Below, piece by piece: positions 1 to 5,369 of a stretch of DNA of 5,369 nt; within the stretch, counting starts at the first letter, position 1, and each line of letters opens with the position of its first letter. Made by a program: the position numbers and the translations under genes. This DNA is from Bryobacterales bacterium (GTDB lineage Bacteria; Cyanobacteriota; Vampirovibrionia; Obscuribacterales; Obscuribacteraceae). The notes beneath the pieces were generated by a model that was not told the origin of the DNA, did no database searches, and saw nothing but the letters and a program-made list of their open reading frames with translations. The DNA lies in contig CAJCHQ010000743.1 in assembly GCA_903970295.1 (NCBI GenBank), positions 1 through 5,369 on the forward strand, written 5' to 3'.

Positions 1-1
1 T

Positions 2-544
2 TCATTGTTTACCCACATTTGGAATATGACTCGCGGTCTGCAGCCGGCACAGTCTTACGGCGACGATGACTTGGCCAGTCTCGCCCGCAAAGAAATCGCC
101 ATGCTGCCTCCCAAAGTAGTCGGCGGTATCCCTTTGGTGCGACTGGGTGTCAGTGCCTCGCAAACGGAACAGGCTCTGGGCAGCGCAGTCACGATCAAAA
201 AACAAAAGATAGGCTCCTGGAACGTCTGGTCTGTAAGCCGACCGAACAGCAGAGATTCGATGCTGCAGATATATTTACGCAGTGGAGTTGTAGAGGGCAT
301 CAGAGTTTTCGATCCAGCCTATCTGGGTGCAGAAATCGGGGTCAAATTGGGCGATGATTTGAAGACCATGCTGAAGCAATTTTCGCAACCGGCATTCATT
401 CTCGAAGAGCCGCCTGTAAGCCATCAAATGGGCAAGAATTACGTTTATCCAATTAGTCACGTCAGCTTCGAACTTGCCCGCGCCAAAGATAAAGCTCACA
501 CCGACCCGCAAGTCGTCAGCGTTTTGATTTTTGATGTCGAATAG
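2..544 (+). CDS. Hypothetical protein with a probable internal duplication, 5' end outside the window
   Basis: I do not recognise this gene. The frame is open to the left edge, so the true start may lie upstream. Inside the window a TTG at 5 would give 179 aa and an ATG at 26 would give 172 aa. No signal peptide or membrane segment is visible in the part seen. Counting from the TTG, residues 43-104 and 111-178 look like two copies of one unit. Each begins with a hydrophobic strand and 'LG' (RLGVSASQTEQALG at 46-59, KLGDDLKTMLKQFS at 114-127). Each ends with 'VV..I.FD' (VVEGIRVFD at 95-103, VVSVLIFD at 170-177). The strand-'LG'-helix-'G/SxP' pattern loosely recalls BamE/SmpA-like small domains, but that is only a resemblance. 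The stop codon lies inside the next gene (11-nt overlap), which suggests co-transcription and translational coupling with the CoA-transferase family gene. It is probably a real coding gene, with no function assigned. Confidence 0.75.
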   Translation, partial: SLFTHIWNMTRGLQPAQSYGDDDLASLARKEIAMLPPKVVGGIPLVRLGVSASQTEQALGSAVTIKKQKIGSWNVWSVSRPNSRDSMLQIYLRSGVVEGIRVFDPAYLGAEIGVKLGDDLKTMLKQFSQPAFILEEPPVSHQMGKNYVYPISHVSFELARAKDKAHTDPQVVSVLIFDVE

Positions 545-1670
545 CAAAGCCCTTTTAAGCGGCATACGGGTAATCGATTGCGGACAATTCTTGCCCGGTC
601 CCTACGCCGCCCTGATGTGCGCAGACTTGGGTGCTGACGTCGTCAAAATCGAGCCACCAGCGGGCGATCCGCTGAGGCAATACGGAGTTCTCGAAGATGG
701 TATATCACTCATCTATCGCATGATCAACCGCGGCAAAACCATCGTCACCATCGACCTCAAAACAGTCGCGGGCATAAAAACTTTTCGCCAGCTGGTATCC
801 CAGGCCGACGTCTTGATCGAATCCTACCGGCCCGGAGCCTTCGAAAAACTGGGACTGGACAATAAATCATTGAGCGAACTGAACTCGCGTCTGGTCCATG
901 CCTCTCTCACCGGATATGGTGGCAACGGACCTTACGCTTCGCGCAGCGGACACGATTTAAATTACCTAGCCGCCGCCGGCATTCTGTCTGTGTCGGGACT
1001 GCCCGATCAGCCCTTGATTGCCATGCCGCCGACTGCCGACTTTGCCAGCGCTCTGCAAACCGCTTTTACAGTCAGCGCCGCTCTTTTTTCTCGCGAACGC
1101 AGCGGTAAGGGCGTGCACATAGATATCGCCATGAGCGACGTCGTCCTGTCATGGCAAGCTGTGGCACTGGCCGAAGGGCCAGTCAGTCAAGATCTGCGCG
1201 GACTATGCACACTCAATGGTGGCGCCGCTTTCTACAACATATACAAAACAAAAGACAATCGTTTTGTCACGCTGGCAGCGCTCGAGCCTAAATTCTGGAA
1301 CAATTTCTGTCAGGCCGTGAACAAGCCTGATTGGATCAAACGTCAAATCGAGCGTTATCCGCAAACGGCATTGCGGCAGGAATTGGCAGAGTTATTCGCC
1401 ACTGATGATCTGCATCATTGGTCAGCACTGCTCGCACAGGTTGACTGTTGTTTCGAGCCCGTATGCGATCTGGCCGAATTGAGCATTCACCCGCAAATTC
1501 AATTTCGAAAAATGCTCTCAGCTGAACTGTCCCCAGACAACATGGTTGAGCCACTATTTCCTGCCTGGATTAACGGCGAGCCACCGGTGCCCAGGTTGCC
1601 CTTCAAGCAGGCAGAGGTAGGGACGATTCTCGAGACATGGGGCCGCTCCGGTTTTCTTGGCTGGTCCTAG
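534..1670 (+). CDS. CaiB/BaiF family III CoA-transferase-fold protein, alpha-methylacyl-CoA racemase-like
   Basis: This is a 378-aa cytoplasmic protein of the family III CoA-transferase fold, close to the usual length of about 360-400 aa. The N-terminal block is diagnostic: IRVIDCGQFLPGPYAALMCA at 11-30, then DLGADVVKIEPPAGDPLR at 31-48. RGKTIVTIDLK (66-76), ADVLIESYRPGAFEKLGL (91-108) and the glycine-rich LTGYGGNGPYASRSGHD (125-141) follow. The three acid/base residues known from bacterial alpha-methylacyl-CoA racemase have counterparts here: His140 in GHDLNY, Asp169 in TADFAS and Glu251 in ALEPKFW. Their spacing (29 and 82 residues) is close to that of the mycobacterial enzyme. The block GGAAFYNIYKTKDNRFVTLAALEPKF (229-254) is also racemase-like. 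The favoured role is therefore epimerisation of 2-methyl-branched acyl-CoA thioesters; true CoA transfer (the same Asp carries the CoA-thioester intermediate in transferases) remains possible. I chose ATG 534 over the TTG at 531. No Shine-Dalgarno sequence is visible, which fits coupling to the overlapping upstream gene. Confidence 0.93.
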   Translation: MSNSKALLSGIRVIDCGQFLPGPYAALMCADLGADVVKIEPPAGDPLRQYGVLEDGISLIYRMINRGKTIVTIDLKTVAGIKTFRQLVSQADVLIESYRPGAFEKLGLDNKSLSELNSRLVHASLTGYGGNGPYASRSGHDLNYLAAAGILSVSGLPDQPLIAMPPTADFASALQTAFTVSAALFSRERSGKGVHIDIAMSDVVLSWQAVALAEGPVSQDLRGLCTLNGGAAFYNIYKTKDNRFVTLAALEPKFWNNFCQAVNKPDWIKRQIERYPQTALRQELAELFATDDLHHWSALLAQVDCCFEPVCDLAELSIHPQIQFRKMLSAELSPDNMVEPLFPAWINGEPPVPRLPFKQAEVGTILETWGRSGFLGWS

Positions 1671-1701
1671 GCGCACGTCGATAATTTCAATCTCTTAAAA
1701 A

Positions 1702-1707
1702 TAAAAT
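1702..1707 (+). promoter_or_regulatory. Possible -10 element ahead of dnaX
   Basis: The 90-bp gap between the racemase-like gene and dnaX contains an AT-rich patch (1681-1707) with TAAAAT at 1702-1707, one mismatch from the sigma-70 -10 consensus and about 54 bp before the dnaX start. No good -35 hexamer lies 16-18 bp upstream, so this is only a candidate. There is no clear terminator hairpin in the gap, so read-through from the upstream genes is also possible. Confidence 0.25.
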
Positions 1708-1760
1708 GCGGCAGTTAAGGTCAGCATCGGTTAGGATCGATTCGGTCGTCAACGCAGCAA

Positions 1761-4256
1761 ATGGCAACAGTCTTGGCAGAAAAATATCTCCCGCTCTACC
1801 TCAAGCATCGCCCGCAATCGCTGGGCCAACTGGTCGGACAGTCAGCCGTCCTGCAGACGCTGACAAACGCCCTCGACAACGATCGCATATCTCATGCATA
1901 CCTTTTTACCGGTCCACGCGGGACCGGTAAAACTTCATCGGCACGGATTCTTGCCAAGTCTTTGAATTGCGAGAAGGGTCCGACACCGACTCCTTGCTTG
2001 ACTTGCACTGCCTGCGTCGAGATTAGGGAAGGCAATTCACCGGCAGTGTTTGAAATGGACGCTGCCTCTAACAACAGTGTCGATGATGCCCGCACGCTGA
2101 TCGAGCGAGCACCACTTGTGGCCCAGGGTGGTCGCTACAAGCTTTATATCATTGACGAATGCCACATGCTGACAAAAGAGGCATTCAACGCGCTTCTTAA
2201 AACCATTGAAGAACCGCCAAAAAACGTCGTTTTTATTTTGGCAACGACTGAAGAGCACAAAGTGCCGGCGACAATCGTCAGTCGTTGCCAGCGCTTGATG
2301 TTCCGTCTAGTCAACCAGAAAGAATTGAAGGAACATTTACGAAAACTGGCTGCAATCGAAGCAATAAATATCGACGATGACGCCCTCGAACTGATCGCCA
2401 GGCGCTCGGCCGGTGGCTTGAGAGACGCGCTGGGATTACTGGACCAAGCCAGCCTGCTTTCATCGCAATCAAAAACAGTCGCAGTCGCCGACTTGCTCAC
2501 TTTATTGGGTGCGGTGCAAGAAGATGTGCTCCTGACGATCAGCGCCGGCATTCGTGACAAAGACGGCAGCGCGGTATTAGGCGCGGTGCACTCTCTGCTC
2601 GCCGAAGGACGCGAACCGGCAGTTCTGATCCAGGAGTTGGCCAAACATTTTCTCAATCTGGCCAAAGCGTGTTACAACGTTGCCGCCAGAGGACGAGGTC
2701 TCGACATCGATCATTCGATTTTAGGCTCGGCCCCGTATCTAAGCGGATTGACCGGGCAAGCCAAGAACTACGACCCAGCAGAAATCGCTCAAATCGTAGA
2801 ATTACTAGATAAACTCGAGCAAAACTGCAGGCGCTCAAGCCAGCCGGCTCTAAATCTGGAGATTGGCGTGCTCAGTATTTGTCACAGACATGACATGGCC
2901 TTTTTGAAGGAGGTGGAGCATCGCCTCGACCACATCGAAAGCGTGATGGCTGGAAACGATGTTACTTTCACGGCCGCCTCAGTAAAATCGCATGCGCAGC
3001 CAGTGACGGCTTCGAGAGTATTCTCCCAGGCACCAGCCCACGCCCAAGCTCCTGCGCCGGTTGCCGCCTCTGCTCCTGCACCTGATGCTACTGCGGCGCC
3101 TGTCGCCGCCCCCGCACCATCTCCCGGGACCCCGTCCTTGCAACCGAAACCAGCTGCGCAATCGCCTGCCGCCGATTCGGCACCACATACGGTGCCCAGC
3201 GCAGAGCAAGATACAGAAGTCGTCTCGATCGTCATTGATGAAAACATCGAAGTCAATACGCCAGAGCCAATCGCTGAAACCGGTAGAAACCGCAGCAACG
3301 GCAGCCCTGCTCGAGACGCCGCAGGCGATAATTCCGTTTCTGCCACCACCGGTGGCGCCAGTTCAGAGGCGCCGCAATTCAGCCCGACAGGCGCGGCAAG
3401 CCCACCAGAGCAGGCGCGGGCGCAGCAGCCACCTGAGCCTGATCACACCGCCGAAGACAGCGAAGAAGAACCGCTCCAAACCGAGGCTGCCAGTGAACCG
3501 GAAGCGCCAGATTCAAGGGCGAAAAAAGACGCCAGTGTTTCGCTCGATGAAATTTGGTCAGACCTGAAAGACGAGCTTCAGCGGAGGCACATGCCGGCGC
3601 ACGGGGTCGTGCAAACTTACGCTTTTCCCCTCAGCTTGGAAAAAGACGATTTGACGATTGGCGTGCGCAAAGACCTGTATCTAAAGATGGTCGAAAACAA
3701 AAGCGAGCACATCAAAGCAGCGTATACAGCCGTTACCGGGCGACTGGCCTCGCTGCGCGTCAAAGTTGTCAACGACACGAATCAGTTGCCCACAGCCAGG
3801 CCGAAATCGAGCACCACTCCCAGCCAGAAAGATGAATCTGGGGAAGACGCCGAGGACTGCGAAGGGGCCCCGCAACCGCAGAAAAAGCGAGAAGCGACTC
3901 CTGGAGGGGGTTTCATTAGTTCATCTGCTGCCCCGACGTCCCCTGAATTTCAATCTCGGGGGGCGCAAACACCGCCAAGCGCGAATCGCGATCAAACAAT
4001 CGCTCCGGACCCCAGTCGCGATTTTGCCAACGCCCCGGCTTCTGCGAAAGCAGCGGGCGGCCATATTCAAACTGCGCCAGCCACGATGCCAAGTAGAACG
4101 GCGACCTTATCCGCCGGACGCTCCGAAGCGCCAGCGCAAGCGGCCCCACAAAGCCCGAAGCAAGCGCAGCGTTCGTCGGAACAACCAGTAGACTCTGGTT
4201 TAATCCAGGAGGCGTACAAACTTTTTGAGGGACCGGGGTCAAGGCTGATTGGCTAA
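1761..4256 (+). CDS. dnaX: DNA polymerase III clamp-loader subunit gamma/tau (DnaX)
   Basis: This is the 831-aa AAA+ clamp-loader subunit, which helps load the sliding clamp and tie the polymerases together at the replication fork. Motifs in order: LKHRPQSLGQLVGQ (14-27); Walker A GPRGTGKT (51-58); zinc module Cys70, Cys79, Cys82 and Cys85; Walker B with Asp132-Glu133 (IIDECHML); sensor 1 ILATTE (159-164); SRC motif with arginine finger Arg175; sensor 2 GGLRDAL with Arg221. The clamp-loader collar domain runs to about residue 375. An Ala/Pro-rich, probably disordered linker (about 400-593) follows. A second folded domain occupies about 594-672 (SLDEIWSDLKDEL... to RLASLRVKVV), then another disordered stretch, and the protein ends in EAYKLFEGPGSRLIG. 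The layout fits long tau-type proteins of Cyanobacteriota. ATG 1761 is the only ordinary start after the in-frame stop at 1716-1718, and no Shine-Dalgarno sequence precedes it. The gene is intact, with all ATPase residues present. Confidence 0.97.
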   Translation: MATVLAEKYLPLYLKHRPQSLGQLVGQSAVLQTLTNALDNDRISHAYLFTGPRGTGKTSSARILAKSLNCEKGPTPTPCLTCTACVEIREGNSPAVFEMDAASNNSVDDARTLIERAPLVAQGGRYKLYIIDECHMLTKEAFNALLKTIEEPPKNVVFILATTEEHKVPATIVSRCQRLMFRLVNQKELKEHLRKLAAIEAINIDDDALELIARRSAGGLRDALGLLDQASLLSSQSKTVAVADLLTLLGAVQEDVLLTISAGIRDKDGSAVLGAVHSLLAEGREPAVLIQELAKHFLNLAKACYNVAARGRGLDIDHSILGSAPYLSGLTGQAKNYDPAEIAQIVELLDKLEQNCRRSSQPALNLEIGVLSICHRHDMAFLKEVEHRLDHIESVMAGNDVTFTAASVKSHAQPVTASRVFSQAPAHAQAPAPVAASAPAPDATAAPVAAPAPSPGTPSLQPKPAAQSPAADSAPHTVPSAEQDTEVVSIVIDENIEVNTPEPIAETGRNRSNGSPARDAAGDNSVSATTGGASSEAPQFSPTGAASPPEQARAQQPPEPDHTAEDSEEEPLQTEAASEPEAPDSRAKKDASVSLDEIWSDLKDELQRRHMPAHGVVQTYAFPLSLEKDDLTIGVRKDLYLKMVENKSEHIKAAYTAVTGRLASLRVKVVNDTNQLPTARPKSSTTPSQKDESGEDAEDCEGAPQPQKKREATPGGGFISSSAAPTSPEFQSRGAQTPPSANRDQTIAPDPSRDFANAPASAKAAGGHIQTAPATMPSRTATLSAGRSEAPAQAAPQSPKQAQRSSEQPVDSGLIQEAYKLFEGPGSRLIG
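2988..3539 (+). other. Low-complexity linker-coding stretch of dnaX
   Basis: This part of dnaX encodes residues about 410-593, rich in Ala, Pro, Ser, Gln and, toward the end, Glu. The first third is almost pure Ala/Pro alternation (for example QAPAHAQAPAPVAASAPAP at 423-441), typical of an extended flexible tether; the later part (561-590) is acidic. Overlapping long frames on both strands here result from the skewed composition and are not genes. One short patch, VVSIVIDENIEV at 487-498, is hydrophobic and may be a small binding motif within the tether. Confidence 0.8.
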
Positions 4257-4265
4257 ATCACCAAT
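4248..4265 (+). other. Weak hairpin over the dnaX stop codon
   Basis: ATTGG at 4248-4252 can pair with CCAAT at 4261-4265 around an 8-nt loop that holds the dnaX stop codon. The stem is only five base pairs and no T-run follows. It could contribute to 3'-end processing or be chance. Confidence 0.2.
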
Positions 4266-4287
4266 TGGACCATTCTCAGTCCAGCCT

Positions 4288-4303
4288 CTTGACACCAGTC
4301 AAG
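4288..4303. terminator. Possible short hairpin between convergent dnaX and acylphosphatase genes
   Basis: CTTGAC at 4288-4293 and GTCAAG at 4298-4303 form a perfect 6-bp stem with a 4-nt ACCA loop. It lies in the 56-bp gap between two convergent genes, where a bidirectional terminator would be expected. Neither side has a clear T-run and the stem is only half G/C, so a strong Rho-independent terminator is not supported. It could be a weak terminator or an RNA-end stabiliser. Confidence 0.35.
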
Positions 4304-4312
4304 TCTCTCGAA

Positions 4313-4606
4313 TCACCGGATCTCAAACCCTTCCGCGGTGGAATTGAGCGAGGACTGCGACTCTTCTTGCCCCGCCAGCCAGGTTGCGTCCACTCGCTCA
4401 ACTTGGGCTGACGGCGGTCCCTGATGGCACCAGGCAATAAGCTGATCGACTGCTTCTTTGCCGCCCGCCGCCTCGATTTCTACCATACCGTTCTCAAGAT
4501 TGCGCACCCAGCCGTTGAGACCAAGCTCGCGCGCTCGTGCCCGGGTTGTGTGCCGAAAGAAAACCCCGTGCACACGCCCGCGAATCAATAACCTGACCTT
4601 AACCAC
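4313..4606 (-). CDS. acyP: Acylphosphatase
   Basis: This is a 97-aa cytoplasmic enzyme that hydrolyses the carboxyl-phosphate bond of acylphosphates such as acetyl phosphate or 1,3-bisphosphoglycerate. The length is typical of the family (about 90-100 aa). The signature GRVHGVFFRHTTRARARELG spans residues 10-29. It contains the phosphate-binding loop and the catalytic Arg18. Asn36 in GWVRNLENG is the second catalytic residue, 18 positions later as in the characterised enzymes. The family motif GMVEIEAAG (40-48) and the C-terminal ending GFEIR are also present. The start is a GTG at 4606, supported by an AGGGGT ribosome-binding site seven bases before it. No ATG lies in frame between this GTG and the upstream in-frame stop at 4637-4639. 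The gene converges on dnaX and diverges from the helix-turn-helix gene, so it is probably a single-gene transcript. The physiological role of bacterial acylphosphatases is poorly settled. Confidence 0.96.
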   Translation of the reverse strand: MVKVRLLIRGRVHGVFFRHTTRARARELGLNGWVRNLENGMVEIEAAGGKEAVDQLIAWCHQGPPSAQVERVDATWLAGQEESQSSLNSTAEGFEIR

Positions 4607-4612
4607 CGGTAT

Positions 4613-4618
4613 ACCCCT
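4613..4618 (-). promoter_or_regulatory. Ribosome-binding site of acylphosphatase
   Basis: On the minus strand AGGGGT lies just upstream of the GTG codon, with the seven bases at 4607-4613 between its AGGGG core and the start. This is the best Shine-Dalgarno match in the window and is what fixes the acylphosphatase start at the GTG rather than further into the reading frame. Confidence 0.7.
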
Positions 4619-4648
4619 GCCACTTTTCCATGAGATTCAAATTACTGC

Positions 4649-4691
4649 ATCCGTTTTAGCTGACACATATTCATCCATAAAGGGAACGGAT
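4649..4691. repeat. Spaced 7-bp inverted repeat in the divergent intergenic region
   Basis: ATCCGTT at 4649-4655 is mirrored exactly by AACGGAT at 4685-4691, 29 bp apart, between the divergent acylphosphatase and helix-turn-helix genes. The centre-to-centre distance of 36 bp is between three and four DNA helical turns. The arms could be paired half-sites for a regulator, or chance. The right arm sits where a -35 element would be for the TATACT motif at 4708. Confidence 0.35.
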
Positions 4692-4707
4692 AAGATATGA
4701 GAAAGGC

Positions 4708-4713
4708 TATACT
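4708..4713 (+). promoter_or_regulatory. Possible -10 element for the helix-turn-helix gene
   Basis: TATACT at 4708-4713 is a one-mismatch match to the sigma-70 -10 consensus and would give an untranslated leader of roughly 55 nt before the ATG at 4775. A recognisable -35 hexamer is lacking at the right distance, so either an activator is used or the match is incidental. Confidence 0.3.
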
Positions 4714-4774
4714 TCCAATTCGTAAATGCCTCTGTCGTTCTTTTGTAGGCGGCGCGTAATAGTATCGGGACTAA

Positions 4775-5369
4775 ATGGTACAGGACGTCAACGAGCAAAA
4801 AGAAATAGAAAAACGGCTGGTAATCTCCGCGATCCAAACACTGCGGGACGCCGGTAGTGAGATCAACCCATACACGGTTGCTCAAACGGCCAAAATTCCT
4901 CGCTCGACTATTTACCGCAACGCCGAACTGATGGACTTGATCGCTCACGAAGACGATCTGGCCGCGAGGGCCAACAAGGGCCACGACAGTGACAGCGTTG
5001 CCGACCTGGAAGCGCGTATTCAGCAGCTCGATCAAACAATCTGGGATCTGGAAAAGCAGAACGAAGAGCTGATGACCGAAGCCCAGAATGCCTGGACGAA
5101 TGGCTACGCCGCTGGTTTAGAAGAAGCGGCACGCCGTCATGCCGATCCGACTTCAGAACCGATATCGGCTGCTGCTGCCGAGCAAAAAGCCAAAACCACT
5201 TCGACCCAGGACATATTGATCCCGACCGATTCTACGACAACATCGGAACAGGTAATCTACTCCAATCAAACCGAAGTCCCCGCAGCTTCGGCAAACAGCG
5301 GTGAAACTGCCGCTCAGACAAACGTCGCCTTTCCTCAAGTCGGCGAGTCCCCGGCACAACCCGCACCGG
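4775..5369 (+). CDS. Helix-turn-helix and coiled-coil protein, 3' end outside the window
   Basis: The frame is open from ATG 4775 to the window edge: 198 codons seen, no stop. A TAA immediately precedes the ATG in frame (4772-4774), so the start cannot lie further upstream. GGGA at 4767-4770 is a weak, closely spaced ribosome-binding site. Residues 10-57 form a helical DNA-binding-type region: IEKRLVISAIQTLRDAG, then INPYTVAQTAKIPRSTIYRN (30-49) and AELMDLI. The 'VA..A.IPRSTIYRN.ELM' pattern matches the helix-turn-helix of KfrA-like and DUF6262/TnpC-like proteins. Residues 74-123 are a likely coiled coil (DSVADLEARIQQLDQTIWDLE and onward), including the GYAAGLEEAARRHA segment. From about 125 the chain is a Ser/Thr/Ala/Pro/Gln-rich, probably disordered tail. 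No signal peptide or membrane segment is seen. It is probably a DNA-binding protein that self-associates: a transcription factor or a DNA-organising protein. The target is unknown. Confidence 0.85.
   Translation, partial: MVQDVNEQKEIEKRLVISAIQTLRDAGSEINPYTVAQTAKIPRSTIYRNAELMDLIAHEDDLAARANKGHDSDSVADLEARIQQLDQTIWDLEKQNEELMTEAQNAWTNGYAAGLEEAARRHADPTSEPISAAAAEQKAKTTSTQDILIPTDSTTTSEQVIYSNQTEVPAASANSGETAAQTNVAFPQVGESPAQPAP

Noticed and set aside
1706..1930. 74-codon plus frame starting ATG before dnaX
   Set aside because: It overlaps the start of dnaX in another frame and shows no domain; the dnaX frame carries the conserved sequence.
2144..2665. 173-codon minus-strand frame inside dnaX
   Set aside because: It lies opposite the conserved ATPase core and collar of DnaX, is Ser/Arg-rich and has no family resemblance.
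3008..3130. Apparent repeats in the Ala/Pro-rich part of dnaX as a tandem DNA repeat or CRISPR-like array
   Set aside because: The repetition is in amino-acid composition only. There is no fixed unit length or conserved repeat at the DNA level.
2882..3567. Long alternative frames on both strands over the dnaX linker (minus 2882-3349, plus 3061-3567)
   Set aside because: They come from the GC-rich Ala/Pro codons of the linker. Their translations are compositionally biased (Gly/Ala or Pro/Arg) and the dnaX frame is continuous through the region.
3882..3888. AAAAAGC in dnaX (codons AAA AAG) as a classic -1 frameshift heptamer
   Set aside because: The base before AAA AAG is G, so the A AAA AAG heptamer is incomplete, and it lies after the C-terminal folded domain where a shift would not give a gamma-type product.
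4697..4759. A 20-codon open frame starting ATG between the -10-like motif region and the helix-turn-helix gene, a possible leader peptide
   Set aside because: It starts upstream of the proposed -10 motif, has no well-spaced ribosome-binding site and no attenuator-like hairpin. A frame this short is expected by chance.
4637..5035. 132-codon minus-strand frame opposite the helix-turn-helix gene
   Set aside because: The plus-strand frame has a clear helix-turn-helix and coiled coil. The minus-strand translation has no recognisable domain and is a shadow of it.

Overview
The window holds mostly ordinary bacterial chromosomal genes at high coding density. The best taxonomic pointer is the DnaX protein. 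Its ATPase core (residues around 47-70) reads like cyanobacterial DnaX, and it has the extra C-terminal domain plus a short 'LF.G' tail. The two + strand genes whose starts lie clearly inside the window (the racemase and dnaX) lack Shine-Dalgarno sequences. Together with the moderate GC content and the Ala/Pro-rich linkers, this suggests the Cyanobacteriota line, most likely a non-photosynthetic relative (Vampirovibrionia/Melainabacteria, perhaps Obscuribacterales). This is inference from remembered family patterns; no search was run.

Layout, left to right. (1) Positions 2-544, + strand: the 3' part of an unrecognised gene whose product appears to contain two copies of one repeat unit. (2) Positions 534-1670, + strand, overlapping it by 11 nt: a CaiB/BaiF family III CoA-transferase-fold protein that carries all three catalytic residues of alpha-methylacyl-CoA racemase. 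(3) Positions 1761-4256, + strand: dnaX, the gamma/tau clamp-loader subunit (831 aa). It has a complete zinc-binding AAA+ core, a long disordered linker, a second folded domain and a conserved tail. (4) Positions 4313-4606, - strand, convergent with dnaX: acylphosphatase. (5) From 4775 to the right edge, + strand, divergent from acylphosphatase: an open reading frame without a stop in the window, coding for a helix-turn-helix plus coiled-coil protein with a low-complexity tail.

The genes do not form an obvious pathway. The first two look translationally coupled. dnaX is a replication gene with its own 90-bp leader. Acylphosphatase and the helix-turn-helix gene share a 168-bp divergent intergenic region that contains a spaced inverted repeat. 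I see no RNA genes, insertion sequences, CRISPR arrays, phage genes or attachment sites. I do not see convincing evidence of a new multi-gene system. The observations most worth a second look are the helix-turn-helix/coiled-coil protein, a possible slippage site in dnaX that would yield a gamma-like short form, and the duplicated unit in the first gene.
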